A stretch of DNA of 56,887 nt from an uncultured Armatimonadota bacterium (GCA_903927025.1 CAIYLG010000004.1:1-56887), one strand, 5' to 3'. Positions 33,975-43,960 are shown, counted from the first letter of the stretch. Notes: generated by a model from the sequence alone, not told the origin. Numbers and translations: made by a program.

Positions 33975-34502
33975 ATGAAATCGTTGCTCCTACTGAGTTT
34001 GTCTGTTGCCACGGTGAATCCAAGTCCGTTTGACACTCTAGAAAAGCTCCCCACTTTGAAGAGCTACGTTGGCCACGAGGCTACTTACCCGCATGCGCCA
34101 AAAGGCTCCACCCTCATCTATAACAAGGCGTTCTTCGACGAAACTCGTCGCCTGACCGTCACGGCCGCGGTGTTTCCTAGAGCTTCATCCATAAACTCTG
34201 CAATTCAGTTTCGAGACAAGGATCGGCAAGGAGCATCCATCGCGATGTCCTTGCCCGAATTCGAGAAAGACGGCTTTCGGATCCACTTCGTGGCGAACCC
34301 CAAATGGCTTGAAACCGACCTCGTGGTTGGAAAACTTTGGGTTCAAGTCGCACTGGATCGGGGGAAGTACATCAAGTCCGATTCAGATGATGGCGATACA
34401 GCGATTGCCAAAGAGTTTCGAGGGGATACAAAGAGCTACAAGCTGTTCAAAGCCATCCTTCCTGAGATCAAAAGGCTCGCCAAATTAGCAAGCCAACGGT
34501 GA
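33975..34502 (+). CDS. Small exported protein of unknown function
   Basis: 175 residues with a short signal peptide (LLLLSLSVATVNPS). Basic and aromatic residues are spread evenly (GFRIHFVANPKWL, KLWVQVALDRGKYI). No family was recognised. It lies 86 bases downstream of the DsbA-like gene on the same strand; it has no Cys, so it is not an obvious disulfide substrate. Confidence 0.6.
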   Translation: MKSLLLLSLSVATVNPSPFDTLEKLPTLKSYVGHEATYPHAPKGSTLIYNKAFFDETRRLTVTAAVFPRASSINSAIQFRDKDRQGASIAMSLPEFEKDGFRIHFVANPKWLETDLVVGKLWVQVALDRGKYIKSDSDDGDTAIAKEFRGDTKSYKLFKAILPEIKRLAKLASQR

Positions 34503-34569
34503 GAGGAAGCCATTCAAGCCTAAGCTAAAGGATCATCTGCCTTATCGTGACTCGCGCTATCATTCTCCG

Positions 34570-35394
34570 ATGACTGCCTCCGAGCAACGACGCGCGGCTG
34601 ATCGCGATGCCCTCCTTTTAGCGCTGACACAGCAGGTCAAAGCAGACCACCGAATTGAGGCATGTTGGCTGTTTGGATCTTTAGGTCGCGGCACCCAAGA
34701 TGCATGGAGCGATCTTGACGTGGTTCTTGTCATCGCCAACGACCATTTCGAGAACTTTCTTTCTGAACGGTATCACCAAGTATCCAGGCTCGGGAGCGTT
34801 GTGCTCCACGTCGAATCCGCGCATAACGGCCCTCCAGGCGGTTGCTACCTTATGACCGGATACGATTTCCCCGCTGGCATCCAACTGGTGGACTGGTACT
34901 GGCAGCCCAGTCAAAGTGCAAAGTTCGCAAAATCAGAAGCGGTGCTGGTGATGAATCGTCAGCCCCCTGAATACGAAGCCTGCCAAGGGGAGCTAGTCGC
35001 AATGTGGCAGAGACCAGAGAATGATAGCAAGCTTGCTCTCTGGGCTCCTACCGAAGATCAAGATCGGGCCAACTGTGCGGCCTTGGCTTGGGCCATGCTT
35101 GCCATCCAGGCAAAGAACATTGCCCGTCATCCTGCCGAAACTGGCCTGATCTACCAAGATTTCATTGAGACTCTCTTAGCAAGAGCCTGTGGCCAAGACA
35201 ACAATTCCCACAGATTCGGCAATGAAATGGAACTCACTACTCCGCAAGCACGAATCTCACGATTGCAGGCGATCGCCCAAGAGCTTAACGATTCATGTCC
35301 CGAGCGCAACTCTGCCGCTTCCGGAGTCGGTGAGCTTCTGAAGTCGATCAAAAAGCACACCGAATTTCAGTTGGAGCCCAGAATCGATGAGTAG
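34570..35394 (+). CDS. Nucleotidyltransferase-fold protein, aminoglycoside adenylyltransferase-like
   Basis: 274 residues. The N-terminal domain has the Pol-beta-type motif GSLGRGTQDAWSDLDVVLV, with the GS and the DxD metal Asps (about 36-52), typical of aminoglycoside and other small-molecule nucleotidyltransferases. A third acidic residue is in the strand IQLVDWYWQ. The C-terminal helical domain (residues about 150-265) is unassigned. The substrate cannot be read; drug modification is one option among several. No partner toxin-antitoxin gene is adjacent. Confidence 0.78.
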   Translation: MTASEQRRAADRDALLLALTQQVKADHRIEACWLFGSLGRGTQDAWSDLDVVLVIANDHFENFLSERYHQVSRLGSVVLHVESAHNGPPGGCYLMTGYDFPAGIQLVDWYWQPSQSAKFAKSEAVLVMNRQPPEYEACQGELVAMWQRPENDSKLALWAPTEDQDRANCAALAWAMLAIQAKNIARHPAETGLIYQDFIETLLARACGQDNNSHRFGNEMELTTPQARISRLQAIAQELNDSCPERNSAASGVGELLKSIKKHTEFQLEPRIDE

Positions 35395-35493
35395 GCTCCA
35401 GACTCCATTACTCATCTCTTGACAGCGCTTCAAAGTCAATGGGCCAGTCGGAGCAGAGCAACTACCCCACTGGCCCTTGGCCATGCCCAAACG

Positions 35494-36390
35494 TTAGGCG
35501 GTGAACAGCTGCTTGTTCGCTTCCAGCCACACTCCGAATGGGGTCGGCTTTTTGCCGGTGAGCCGCTCGTAGTCCGAAGTGACCACACTCAGGTCGCCTG
35601 CCGCAGTAGCCGCATCGAATGACGCAATCATCGTCGCGACGACTTCTGGAAGTCCATGACTCTTGGCACCCTCAATGATCGCCCCTACCGGAACCTGCAC
35701 CACTGAGATCGGCTTGCCTACCGCTTCGCTGACCTTCGCGGCAATCGCAGGGTAGCTGAGCGCAGTCTCGCCTGTCAGCGTCAAAGTTTCATTCTCAAAT
35801 TCAGAACCTGCCACCAAGGCAGCGGCGGCAGCCTTTGCCAAGTCTTGACGAGACAGGTAGGAAATGCCACCGTCGCCCGCGGCGGAATAGAGCGTCCCGC
35901 TGGAAACCGCACCTGGAATCGTCACCGCAAGATTCTCGAAGTACCAGCCGTTGCGGAGAATGGTGTAGGTCAGGCCACTCGCTTTGATGGCGTTTTCAGT
36001 GCCGAGGTGCACACTGGCGAAGCTGACTGCAGAGTCCTCTGCTTTGGGCATTGACGTGTAAACAATACTCTGGACTCCTGCCAGCTTCGCCGCCTCAACC
36101 GCATGAAGGTGCTGGCCCAAGCGAAGCTCGTTTACCGGAGAGTCGGTGCTGATAAGCAACAGGCGATCGACTCCCCTAAAGGCTTCAGCTAAACCAGCGA
36201 CATCGGTAAAGTCCGCCTTTCGAGTCTCGACTCCAAGTTTGGCCCACTCTACCAGTTGGTCCGGATTTCGAGACGCGGCGATAATCTGCTCGACCGGATA
36301 TCCGAGTGAGCGAACAAGCTCAGCAACAACGAGGCTGCCCAAATGGCCGGCTGCGCCTGTGACGAGAATTTTAGGTTGGTGGTTTGACAT
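35494..36390 (-). CDS. NmrA-like NAD(P)H-binding reductase, QorB type
   Basis: 298 residues of the atypical-SDR NmrA fold: KILVTGAAGHLGSLVV (about 7-22) binds NAD(P)H, then RNPDQL, RGVDRLLLIS and GVQSIVYTSMP follow. No catalytic Tyr-Lys pair is needed in this group. E. coli QorB reduces quinones with NADPH and lies beside an HxlR-family gene, as here. AAGGAAACC precedes the ATG. It is divergent from the HxlR gene and shares palindromic operator-like sites with it, so induction by quinones or disulfide/electrophile stress is likely. Confidence 0.9.
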   Translation of the reverse strand: MSNHQPKILVTGAAGHLGSLVVAELVRSLGYPVEQIIAASRNPDQLVEWAKLGVETRKADFTDVAGLAEAFRGVDRLLLISTDSPVNELRLGQHLHAVEAAKLAGVQSIVYTSMPKAEDSAVSFASVHLGTENAIKASGLTYTILRNGWYFENLAVTIPGAVSSGTLYSAAGDGGISYLSRQDLAKAAAAALVAGSEFENETLTLTGETALSYPAIAAKVSEAVGKPISVVQVPVGAIIEGAKSHGLPEVVATMIASFDAATAAGDLSVVTSDYERLTGKKPTPFGVWLEANKQLFTA

Positions 36391-36429
36391 GGTTTCCTTA
36401 ATTACTAAACAGAACTCGGTTCTGAATGT

Positions 36430-36448
36430 ATACTGTAATTGTCAGTAT
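36430..36448. promoter_or_regulatory. Inverted repeat, possible HxlR operator 1
   Basis: ATACTG, 7 bases, CAGTAT. HxlR-family repressors such as YodB bind TACT-n-AGTA-type palindromes. It lies 40 bases upstream of the QorB-like ATG. Confidence 0.5.
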
Positions 36449-36487
36449 CCATCGACCTCACGCACTCCCGCAAGAGAGGCGAAAAAA

Positions 36488-36500
36488 GTTACTGAGTAAC
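36488..36500. promoter_or_regulatory. Perfect palindrome GTTACTGAGTAAC, possible HxlR operator 2
   Basis: A 13-base perfect palindrome (GTTACT-G-AGTAAC) 24 bases before the HxlR ATG, followed by another GTTAC. This position fits autorepression. Confidence 0.6.
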
Positions 36501-36523
36501 ATTTTTGTTACCAACCGGACGAC

Positions 36524-36910
36524 ATGAAGATTGAAGACGCAAATCTAGAGGGCTTCCTCAGCCACTGCCCGATTCGAACCATCCTGGATCGCCTCGGAGA
36601 CCGCTGGACGCTCCTCGTTCTCGTTGAACTTCAAAAGGGCACTCGCCGCTTCAGCGTCCTTCGCAAACAGATCCCCGACATCTCTCCGAGAATGCTTTCC
36701 CTCACCGTGAGGCGACTGGAAGAGGACGGCATGGTCTCCAGGGAGGTCTTCCCCACCATCCCGCCCAAAGTCGAATACACCATCACCCCACTCGGACTCT
36801 CCTTCGTGCAGTCTCTGAATGTGGTGGTTCAATGGGCCGCTGAAAACCGAGAAGCTGTCCTCGCCGCCCGAAACGCCTACATCCCCCCCGCCGCCGAATC
36901 CGTAAAGTAA
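36524..36910 (+). CDS. HxlR family winged-helix regulator
   Basis: 128 residues with the HxlR signature: FLSHCPIRTILDRLGDRWT (Cys at about residue 14), FSVLRKQIPDISPRMLSLTV as helix-turn-helix, and RRLEEDGMVSREVFPTIPPKVEYTITPLG as the winged part, given here in shorter pieces of that stretch. The single Cys near the N-terminus is the redox switch in YodB/QorR-type sensors. It is divergent from the reductase gene and likely represses it and itself until the Cys is modified. Confidence 0.92.
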   Translation: MKIEDANLEGFLSHCPIRTILDRLGDRWTLLVLVELQKGTRRFSVLRKQIPDISPRMLSLTVRRLEEDGMVSREVFPTIPPKVEYTITPLGLSFVQSLNVVVQWAAENREAVLAARNAYIPPAAESVK

Positions 36911-37068
36911 GCGTTCGGTTAAGACTCCGCAAACCTCAGCGAGGTTCCATTAATCAGATCACCCCAAATGGGTAGGTACGGATACATCCCTGACTGTCAA
37001 GCCGGTTGCAGGTGTTGTTTCAAAATCCACCAGGCTTTCACCCAACACAATGTGATGCACTTGCTCGA

Positions 37069-37096
37069 TTGAAGTCCGCGTGTTCGCGGACCTCAA
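37069..37096 (-). terminator. Hairpin downstream of the large WD40 gene
   Basis: A 12-base stem with one mismatch (37069-37080 with 37085-37096) around the 7-bp core GTCCGCG/CGCGGAC and a TGTT loop. It lies 25 bases beyond the stop of the minus-strand gene. No T-run is present. The gap 36911-37120 holds no other feature. Confidence 0.45.
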
Positions 37097-37120
37097 TCTT
37101 AAGGCCGATGCCCCCGCCAA

Positions 37121-40100
37121 CTACAAGATAGTCAGAATGGCAGTCTTCGTAACGCCGCCACTGGCCGCACTGATCGTTGCAGATTTACCCGACCCCGCCT
37201 TAGTCGTCCTCACCGAGAAGACAACAGACGAACGTCCGGCAGGCACCGTAACGGTGGCTGGCACCGTTGCTGATGACTGGTTGCTTGAAAGGGTCACTCT
37301 GATGCCACCTGTCGGAGCAATCGCATTCAAGTGAACCGTTGCGGAACTGGAAAGCCCGCCCTTCACCGAAGTAGGGCTCAGACTGACTGATGTTAGGACA
37401 GGGGCCGTGATAATGACCGTTGCCGTCAATGTCGTGCCATTTAGGCTTGCAGATATTCCAGCCGTCGTTTGAGTCACTACAGCGAGGGTCCTCACAGAGA
37501 AGGTGGCAGATGTCGCTCCAGCAGCAATCGTTACCGAAGGCGAAACAGTTGCAGACCTTGAGTTGCTTGTCAACCTGACAGTCAGTCCCCCAGTCGGAGC
37601 CGCTGCGCTTAACCTCACGGTGCCGGTAACAGTGGTTCCACCAGGAACCGACTCTGAGTTCAACGTCTCTGAAGTCAGGATCGGAGGATTGATCGTCATC
37701 GTAACCGTCTTGGTCACAGTGCCAGCCCTTGCCGTGATCACAACTGACTTCGCCGTGGTGACTCCCTTCGTTGTCGCGGTAAACCCAATCGAGTCATGGC
37801 CAGCGGCAACCGTAACGGACCTTGGAACCACGACAGCAGCATTGCTTGAGGACAGCGTGACGACGAATCCAGTTGAGGCTGCCTTGCCGGTTAGGCTGAC
37901 CGTCCCCGCAGACGAAACGCCTCCAGTCATCGTGGAGGGCGTAACGCTCACAAGGGCAAGCACCGCCGGGGTCACCGTGAGAGTCGCAGTGGCAGTAACG
38001 CTGTTCAGCGACGCAGTGACCGTCGCCGTACTCGACGCCGACACCCCGGAAGTCGTCACCGTGAACGTTCCTGAAAGCGCGCCGGCCGCGATGATGACCG
38101 AAGCGGGAACGGTTGCCACAGTGCCAGAAATCGACAGGGCGACTGTCGTGCCGCCGGCTCCTGCCGCACCTGTTAGAGTTACGGTTCCAGTCGAGTTGGA
38201 GCCGCCACCCACTGAAGCTGGGTTTAGGGTCACCGAAACTAGAGTTGCTGGCGTCAGGGTCAGTGGCGCAGTCTTTGATCCGGTAGTTCCCGCCGTTATA
38301 TTGACAACCGTTGGTGAATTCACCCCACTCGTCGTGACCGTGAATGTCGCGGTAGTTGCGCCTGAGGCGATGAGTACCGTCGCGGGAACAACCGCGTTGA
38401 CACTATCTGAGAAAAGAGGCGTGGCAAAGCCACCTGTCGGAGCCGTTGCGGAGAGCGTCACCGTTCCCTGAGTGGCGTGGCCACCCAGGACGGAAGTCGG
38501 ATTCAGGGTCAGGCTCGACACCGTGATCGTACTCAGAGCTGGAATCGTGGCAACCGCCACACCTCCGCTCGACAATTCCGTCGCGATGAGATTTGCTGTC
38601 GGGGAGACTGCTACCGCACCGACAGCGCCGAGTCTATACGTGAACGCAAGGGTATCGGAGGTCCAATCGAACATTTGAAGCCCAACATCGGTCGATGCAA
38701 AGAGCGCCTGAGTGTTGGTGGAGTATCCAACACCTGAGACCGTCGTCGTTCCATGGGCTAGGCTCACCGATATCTTGAGTGTGAGCGCTGGAACATTCCA
38801 AATTTCCAATACACCAGCCGGTGCCGCGTTTTGTGAATTTTCGTTTCCTCCCGCAACCACTAAACTGGCCCCGTCATGCGAGAACAGTAGGGATCGCACA
38901 GGACTAGCAGCCGAACTCAAAGTAGAAAGCTTCGATCCGGTCGACACATTCCACACTTCTGCCTTTTCACCGCCAGCGGCAAGGAGGGTGCTATCTGCGG
39001 AGAATGCAATCGAACTTGGAAAGTTGATCGCAGAGTTCAGGGTCCTGATCTTCTGACCGTTGGAGACGTTCCAGATCTCCAATACGCTTACGTACTGCCC
39101 TCGCGTAGGAGAAGACTGCCCAAATGTTGCCACCATCGTGCCGTCCGGCGAAAACGCGACAGCTTGAATTCCAACCGTTGCCGTTGTTGCCAACCCAGCA
39201 GAAAGGGTGCCACCGGCTGTCGACCAAAGCTCTGCAATGCCGTTGGATGAGCCGTAGCCGCCAACCGCAACTAGAGTGCCGTCCGGTGAAAATGCCGTGG
39301 ACGCGACCGAGACGCAGGTTGTTGGAAGCGTGAAGTTGAGAACGCCAGTCGAGGCATTCCACAAAAAGAGATCGCCGTAAGTTGACTGCGCTGATTCAGA
39401 GCCACCCGTGACCAGATTCTGACCATTAGGTGAAAATGCCATCGTCGACAACCCGAAATTTGAGGGCCCAGTAATCACGAATGTCGGCTCGGTCAACGCC
39501 GCCAGACTCCACGCCTCAAAAACCCCACCTCTGTCCGCGCTGTTAATGGATCCTCCGTCACAGACAGACCTGCCGTCCGGTGAAAATGCGACCGTATTCA
39601 CCCCTCCAGTCGCAAACGTTGACAAGAGGCTTAGCTGGCTCTTCGTGGCAACATTCCACAGTTCCGCAACGCCAGCGTAGGATAGATTCAGTCCACCGTC
39701 ACAAAGAGTGGCTCCATCGGGAGAAAAGCAGACCGAACTCACCGAACGGTTTGCACTCGTGCCTAAAGTGCTCGACACGTGTTGGGTCGCGATATCCCAA
39801 AGCTCCAGCACACCCGTCGAACCAAAAGCGCCCGCAGCAGCCAGCAGAGTTCCATCCGGAGAGACAGCGACAGATGCAACCGTCGTGGCTGCGGAGTGCA
39901 GTGTGCCGGACGAAGCTCCGGTCGTCAGGTTCCAAAGCTCTATCGCGCCGCCGTAAGAAAATGTGGAAGCGTTGTAAGCCGTTCCGCCGGCAGCCAATGT
40001 CTTACCATCTCGCGAAAAAGCCACGGAGTACACCCACGCCTCCATAGTTCCGTAAGCGTTCGCCAGGACGCCGGTTGCTACAGTCCAGGTCTCAAGGAAT

Positions 40101-40594
40101 CCGCTGCCCAAACTTGACTGCCCACCATCTGCCAGCAAAGTACCGTCTGCCGAAAACGCCAAGCTCGAAATGACCCTGCCCGTCGTGGGAAGCGACTTCA
40201 CGAGGAGGCCATTCGAAGTGTTCCAAAGCTCGACCACACCAACTTTGCTGTAGTCGGCTTTTTGATAGAATCCGCCAACCGCGAGGAGCGTTCCGTCAGG
40301 AGAAAACGCTGCTGAATTGACAACAGAAGCCGCCGTTGGGAGATTAAGGGTGGTGTTTGCAGATGTTTGGAGCGTCGTAATTTCAACGCCACCAGAGCTT
40401 CCGATCGCAGCCTTATGACTGTCAGCAGAATAGGCAACTGTATTCGGTGAAGTCAACTTGCTGTAAGTCCATCGGTTAACCAGCGGCCCTTGCCCAAAGC
40501 TGAAACTTGAGGCCAAACAGATTAGAAGAAGTAGAAACGATTTCGGCGTAGCCTTGGCGCGAAAACCGGAAAAAATGGCAATGGATAAATGCAT
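37121..40594 (-). CDS. Large secreted WD40-type beta-propeller protein with five Ig-like repeats
   Basis: 1157 residues. A signal peptide (SFLLLLICLASSFSFGQ) from the ATG at 40594 is preceded by GAGAGGG. About residues 45-700 form WD40/YVTN-like blades with the recurrent VAFSPDGTLLAVGG and LELWNVSTG. Then five tandem Ig-like repeats of about 90 residues begin with LNPTSVxGG and contain APTGG, SSATVPATVTVxAG and TFxVxT. The last repeat ends the protein at TILTIL-like strands. It is a surface or periplasmic binding protein; the ligand is unknown. A long antisense open frame (37503-38471) is a shadow of the repeats. Confidence 0.88.
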   Translation of the reverse strand: MHLSIAIFSGFRAKATPKSFLLLLICLASSFSFGQGPLVNRWTYSKLTSPNTVAYSADSHKAAIGSSGGVEITTLQTSANTTLNLPTAASVVNSAAFSPDGTLLAVGGFYQKADYSKVGVVELWNTSNGLLVKSLPTTGRVISSLAFSADGTLLADGGQSSLGSGFLETWTVATGVLANAYGTMEAWVYSVAFSRDGKTLAAGGTAYNASTFSYGGAIELWNLTTGASSGTLHSAATTVASVAVSPDGTLLAAAGAFGSTGVLELWDIATQHVSSTLGTSANRSVSSVCFSPDGATLCDGGLNLSYAGVAELWNVATKSQLSLLSTFATGGVNTVAFSPDGRSVCDGGSINSADRGGVFEAWSLAALTEPTFVITGPSNFGLSTMAFSPNGQNLVTGGSESAQSTYGDLFLWNASTGVLNFTLPTTCVSVASTAFSPDGTLVAVGGYGSSNGIAELWSTAGGTLSAGLATTATVGIQAVAFSPDGTMVATFGQSSPTRGQYVSVLEIWNVSNGQKIRTLNSAINFPSSIAFSADSTLLAAGGEKAEVWNVSTGSKLSTLSSAASPVRSLLFSHDGASLVVAGGNENSQNAAPAGVLEIWNVPALTLKISVSLAHGTTTVSGVGYSTNTQALFASTDVGLQMFDWTSDTLAFTYRLGAVGAVAVSPTANLIATELSSGGVAVATIPALSTITVSSLTLNPTSVLGGHATQGTVTLSATAPTGGFATPLFSDSVNAVVPATVLIASGATTATFTVTTSGVNSPTVVNITAGTTGSKTAPLTLTPATLVSVTLNPASVGGGSNSTGTVTLTGAAGAGGTTVALSISGTVATVPASVIIAAGALSGTFTVTTSGVSASSTATVTASLNSVTATATLTVTPAVLALVSVTPSTMTGGVSSAGTVSLTGKAASTGFVVTLSSSNAAVVVPRSVTVAAGHDSIGFTATTKGVTTAKSVVITARAGTVTKTVTMTINPPILTSETLNSESVPGGTTVTGTVRLSAAAPTGGLTVRLTSNSRSATVSPSVTIAAGATSATFSVRTLAVVTQTTAGISASLNGTTLTATVIITAPVLTSVSLSPTSVKGGLSSSATVHLNAIAPTGGIRVTLSSNQSSATVPATVTVPAGRSSVVFSVRTTKAGSGKSATISAASGGVTKTAILTIL

Positions 40595-40845
40595 GGGAGC
40601 CCTCTCTGCTTTGAGACAACTGACTTTGAAATCCGTAAAAATTACGGGAGTCACCAGGATAAAACATCCGGTGGTCCAGAATCGAATCATTCACGAAAAC
40701 CGCATTTTTACCTAATATGCAAGAGTCATCGCTCACGTTCTCAACTCCTTGAGGAGCCTTGTTCGCACTTCTGGGGCGGGCGAATCAGAGTAGCTTTCAA
40801 AAGGCATTTGAAGAGCCGAGAAAATATCGGCAGGCTCTCAAATCT

Positions 40846-41439
40846 TCAGAACTCTCGGACCCAGAACTCAGGACCAAACATCGACTCATGATCTCGAAGC
40901 GTCTTCAGCCGCTTCCGGTCGTCGGCAACGGAGATACGAGCCATCCCCTTAAGCGCCAACAGACAGAAGTGCCTGTTGGACAAAATCCCGTTGCGTCTCG
41001 CTTCTGGAGATTGAGGGGACATTAGCCTGTAGCGTTCGTAATCCTGCTCCACGACAGTCTGCGATTCTCCATCTACATCCAAGGGCTGGACGCCAAATGC
41101 CTGCCCATCCCACTTCCAGATTCCATGCCCTTCGGTTCCCTGCACCGATAGCGTAAGCGCACCGTTTTGCTCAAACTTGAGGCGAGTGGGCATCGCACCT
41201 TCTGCAAGGCGAAAGAAATCGTGGGTCAGCGAAGATTGAGCATCTTCATGGCGGGATACCCAGGTTCCAACCACAAAGCCTTCAGGACTGGAAAGCCGCT
41301 TGCTCGACCCGTACATTGGGGCGCGATTTCCCATACCGGGCGGATGAGTTCCGCGATACCAAAAGGCGAGGGTAAACAGGATCGCGCACGTCATGGGCAT
41401 CATCCAAACCAGCAACACAATTCTCCGTAGTGCCCTCAT
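40846..41439 (-). CDS. Membrane-anchored small protein, possible lipocalin-like domain
   Basis: 197 residues. One N-terminal hydrophobic helix (IVLLVWMMPMTCAILFTLAFW) and an extracytoplasmic part with VVGTWVSR, LKFEQNGALTLSVQG and IWKWDGQAF, which resembles a lipocalin- or DUF-type small beta-barrel (GxW start). No family was assigned. It is transcribed toward the large WD40 gene (same strand) and away from the second WD40 gene. Confidence 0.55.
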   Translation of the reverse strand: MRALRRIVLLVWMMPMTCAILFTLAFWYRGTHPPGMGNRAPMYGSSKRLSSPEGFVVGTWVSRHEDAQSSLTHDFFRLAEGAMPTRLKFEQNGALTLSVQGTEGHGIWKWDGQAFGVQPLDVDGESQTVVEQDYERYRLMSPQSPEARRNGILSNRHFCLLALKGMARISVADDRKRLKTLRDHESMFGPEFWVREF

Positions 41440-41594
41440 GACTCAGTGGACGAACTCCTCACCGGACGAGTTTCAATACTCCTGAGATCCTTAATCGAGG
41501 CTCTCGACCCAATGAGACACTTTTATGTGACACGACCGCTCCTCGAGACAAGTTATGTTGAGTTGTGTCGTTTGACATTTATGGAGAGAGTCCT

Positions 41595-43949
41595 ATGCCG
41601 AGCCAACGAACCTTTCTTGCTCCTCTCCGCCTTAAATGCTTAGCGGCATCCTCACTCACATTCCTCTGCGCGGCAATTCCTATTTTCGCTGAAGCGCAGG
41701 TCAACCTGCCACTAAAGTGGGCGTTCTCACAGGTGTTCATGCCCCAGTGCGTTGCCCTCTCCAATGACGGCAAGTGGGTGGCAACTGGAGGAATGGGCGG
41801 CGCCCTTCTCTATAACCGATCAACCGGAACTGCAAAGAACTTAGAGCCGATTCACGCTATCGTCAATCACGTCTGCTTCTCACCGAATAGCCGTACCTTG
41901 GCGATCACTTCGGAGAACAGCTCCGATGTCGGTGTCACCCAGCTATGGAACGTCCAAACCGGCACCCTTGTCTCTACAATTCCCTACCCAGCAACCTCGA
42001 ACGGAGTCATTGCATTCGCTCCCACTGGTTCGACCCTAGCCATCGCGGGCGAAGCTAAGACGGGGGGAAACTGTATCCAGTTGTGGGACTCGATATCAGT
42101 GAAGCCCACCCAAACCATCCCGCTTGACATCGGACCTGTCTCCGTTGCCTTCTCCAAAGACGGAAAGAGGCTCGCGTGCGGCGGCTTTCCTACTTCCGGC
42201 AGCTGCGTCGAGGTCTTCGATCTCCCCAGCGGCAAGCTCCTCCGGAAGATTGGTACGTCCACGTTCTTTGACATCCTCAGCGTCTCCCTTTCTCCCGATG
42301 GAAGTATCGTGACCTCCTCGGGCGGAAACTGGGATCCAGGATTCGTGAACCTATGGAGCGTTTCCACCGGTAAGTTGCTCCACTTACTGAACATGGCCGA
42401 TGCCTCTGCGGTCAACCAGGCAACATTTTCACCAGACGGCAAAACGCTGGCCACGGCAAAGGAAGGGAGCAGCATCAAAGACACTGTCCAGATATGGGAT
42501 GTTGCCAGCGGCCAGCTTCTTCAGTCCTTGCCAACCCTTGCCGCAGGTGGAGCATGGGGAGTTGCATACAGCGCAGACGGGAAGACCCTAGTCTCTGCCG
42601 GCATCGGTGGATACCAGGCACCGGTCGCCGCCGACGCCAGCCTCCTTGAGTTCTGGACTGCCTCTGGGGCATCCACTGGATACTTTTACACGGCAGCCAA
42701 AACAGTTCAAGGTCCGATCTCGTTCACGAATAACGGTAAAGCCTTGGTTGTCCCCGAGTGGATTCAAGGCGATACCACGGGCGCCCACGTTGTTGAGATG
42801 TACGATGCGCAGACTGGCAAGCTAATCGGCCCAGCCCATGCTCCAACCAACGGTCAGGTCACCGCACGTGCGTTTTCTCCATCGCGAAACGAACTCGCCA
42901 TCGCTTCATCGACCACTGGCTCAAACCCAGCCTTCCGCTTGGATATCTGCGATCCCCTCACCGAAGACCTCCTTAAGACCATTGATGTGGAAGCCCTTGG
43001 CCCCATCCACTCCCTCGTTTTCTCCCGGGACGGGAACCAGATCTACCTCACTGCGGGTGTATCACAAAAGAGACCCTACGTGATCGACCTCGTGAAGGGC
43101 AGTCACCCCACACCAATCTCAAGTTCAGCCGATGTGGTCAAGATCTTCCCTCTTGCCGACGGCAACACGGTTGGTCTCCTTCACCCAAAGGGCAACTCCG
43201 TCGAATTGACGACCTGGGACTGGGCCGCTAATCGGCAGGTCACTTCACTGACCTCAGGCAGCAGACAGGTCCTTGGCACCGACATCTCACCAGATGGTCG
43301 CACCCTTGCGATCCAGGGATGCACCCTCTATTCGGAAGGTTTCGGCCAAACATGGGAGATGTTCGCCTATGGATTTATCGAACTTTGGGACATCGCAACT
43401 TCAACTCTCACCGCGAGTCTCGGCGGAGACCCAGTGGGAGTTCCACGCCCTGGCGAAACCTTTGCCATTGCATTCTCGCCTGATGGCCAATACCTCTTTG
43501 GATCGTATGGAGGACCGGTTGCGGTAAGCATGGCGGATCATTCCATCCAGACTCTAAATAACGGCTCCCCTTTCTCAATGGCTTTTAGTCCAGATGGTTC
43601 GCTCGTTGCCTGCGGCCCTTGGGGAGAGGAAGGGATCTATGTCGGCAAGAACCCGTTCTTCGGTCTGGTGGTCCCCAAGGCGGTAACCATTAACCCGTCG
43701 CTGGCTTCGGGAGGGCGCAGCATCGAGGGAACCGTCCACCTGCAGAGCCCAGCTCCTCCAAAAGGCGCCTACTTGACTCTTTCCTCGAGCGACCCCCACG
43801 CCAGTTTTCAGACGACCCTTATTGTCCCCCCAGGTGCCGTGACGGCAACGTTTAAGATTCAAACTCGAAAGGTGCCTTCCAAAACCGCGGTAAAAATTAC
43901 CGCCTCGGCCGGCAATTTAACTGCCTCCGCTACCCTCATCATCTCGTAA
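41595..43949 (+). CDS. Secreted WD40-type beta-propeller protein with one C-terminal Ig-like repeat
   Basis: 784 residues. A signal peptide (CLAASSLTFLCAAIPIFAEA) starts at the ATG at 41595 (GGAGAG upstream). Repeated blades carry VAFSKDGKRLACGG, VSLSPDGSIVTSS, ATFSPDGKTLATA and WDVASGQLLQSLP. The last 90 residues are an Ig-like domain with LASGGRSIEGTVHLQSPAPP and ITASAGNLTASATLIIS. Its beginning (LPLKWAFSQVFMPQCVALS) is nearly the same as that of the next gene. The two form a tandem duplicate pair, 11 bases apart. Confidence 0.88.
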   Translation: MPSQRTFLAPLRLKCLAASSLTFLCAAIPIFAEAQVNLPLKWAFSQVFMPQCVALSNDGKWVATGGMGGALLYNRSTGTAKNLEPIHAIVNHVCFSPNSRTLAITSENSSDVGVTQLWNVQTGTLVSTIPYPATSNGVIAFAPTGSTLAIAGEAKTGGNCIQLWDSISVKPTQTIPLDIGPVSVAFSKDGKRLACGGFPTSGSCVEVFDLPSGKLLRKIGTSTFFDILSVSLSPDGSIVTSSGGNWDPGFVNLWSVSTGKLLHLLNMADASAVNQATFSPDGKTLATAKEGSSIKDTVQIWDVASGQLLQSLPTLAAGGAWGVAYSADGKTLVSAGIGGYQAPVAADASLLEFWTASGASTGYFYTAAKTVQGPISFTNNGKALVVPEWIQGDTTGAHVVEMYDAQTGKLIGPAHAPTNGQVTARAFSPSRNELAIASSTTGSNPAFRLDICDPLTEDLLKTIDVEALGPIHSLVFSRDGNQIYLTAGVSQKRPYVIDLVKGSHPTPISSSADVVKIFPLADGNTVGLLHPKGNSVELTTWDWAANRQVTSLTSGSRQVLGTDISPDGRTLAIQGCTLYSEGFGQTWEMFAYGFIELWDIATSTLTASLGGDPVGVPRPGETFAIAFSPDGQYLFGSYGGPVAVSMADHSIQTLNNGSPFSMAFSPDGSLVACGPWGEEGIYVGKNPFFGLVVPKAVTINPSLASGGRSIEGTVHLQSPAPPKGAYLTLSSSDPHASFQTTLIVPPGAVTATFKIQTRKVPSKTAVKITASAGNLTASATLIIS

Positions 43950-43960
43950 CTTCCACGCTC

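Noticed and set aside
34570-35394. A firm call of aminoglycoside resistance gene
   Set aside because: Only the general nucleotidyltransferase motif is visible; the helical C-terminal part does not identify a drug-modifying subfamily.
37503-38471. A 322-codon plus-strand open frame rich in Val, Ala and Thr
   Set aside because: It is antisense to the Ig-like repeats, which are Thr/Val/Ser rich; the composition explains the open frame.
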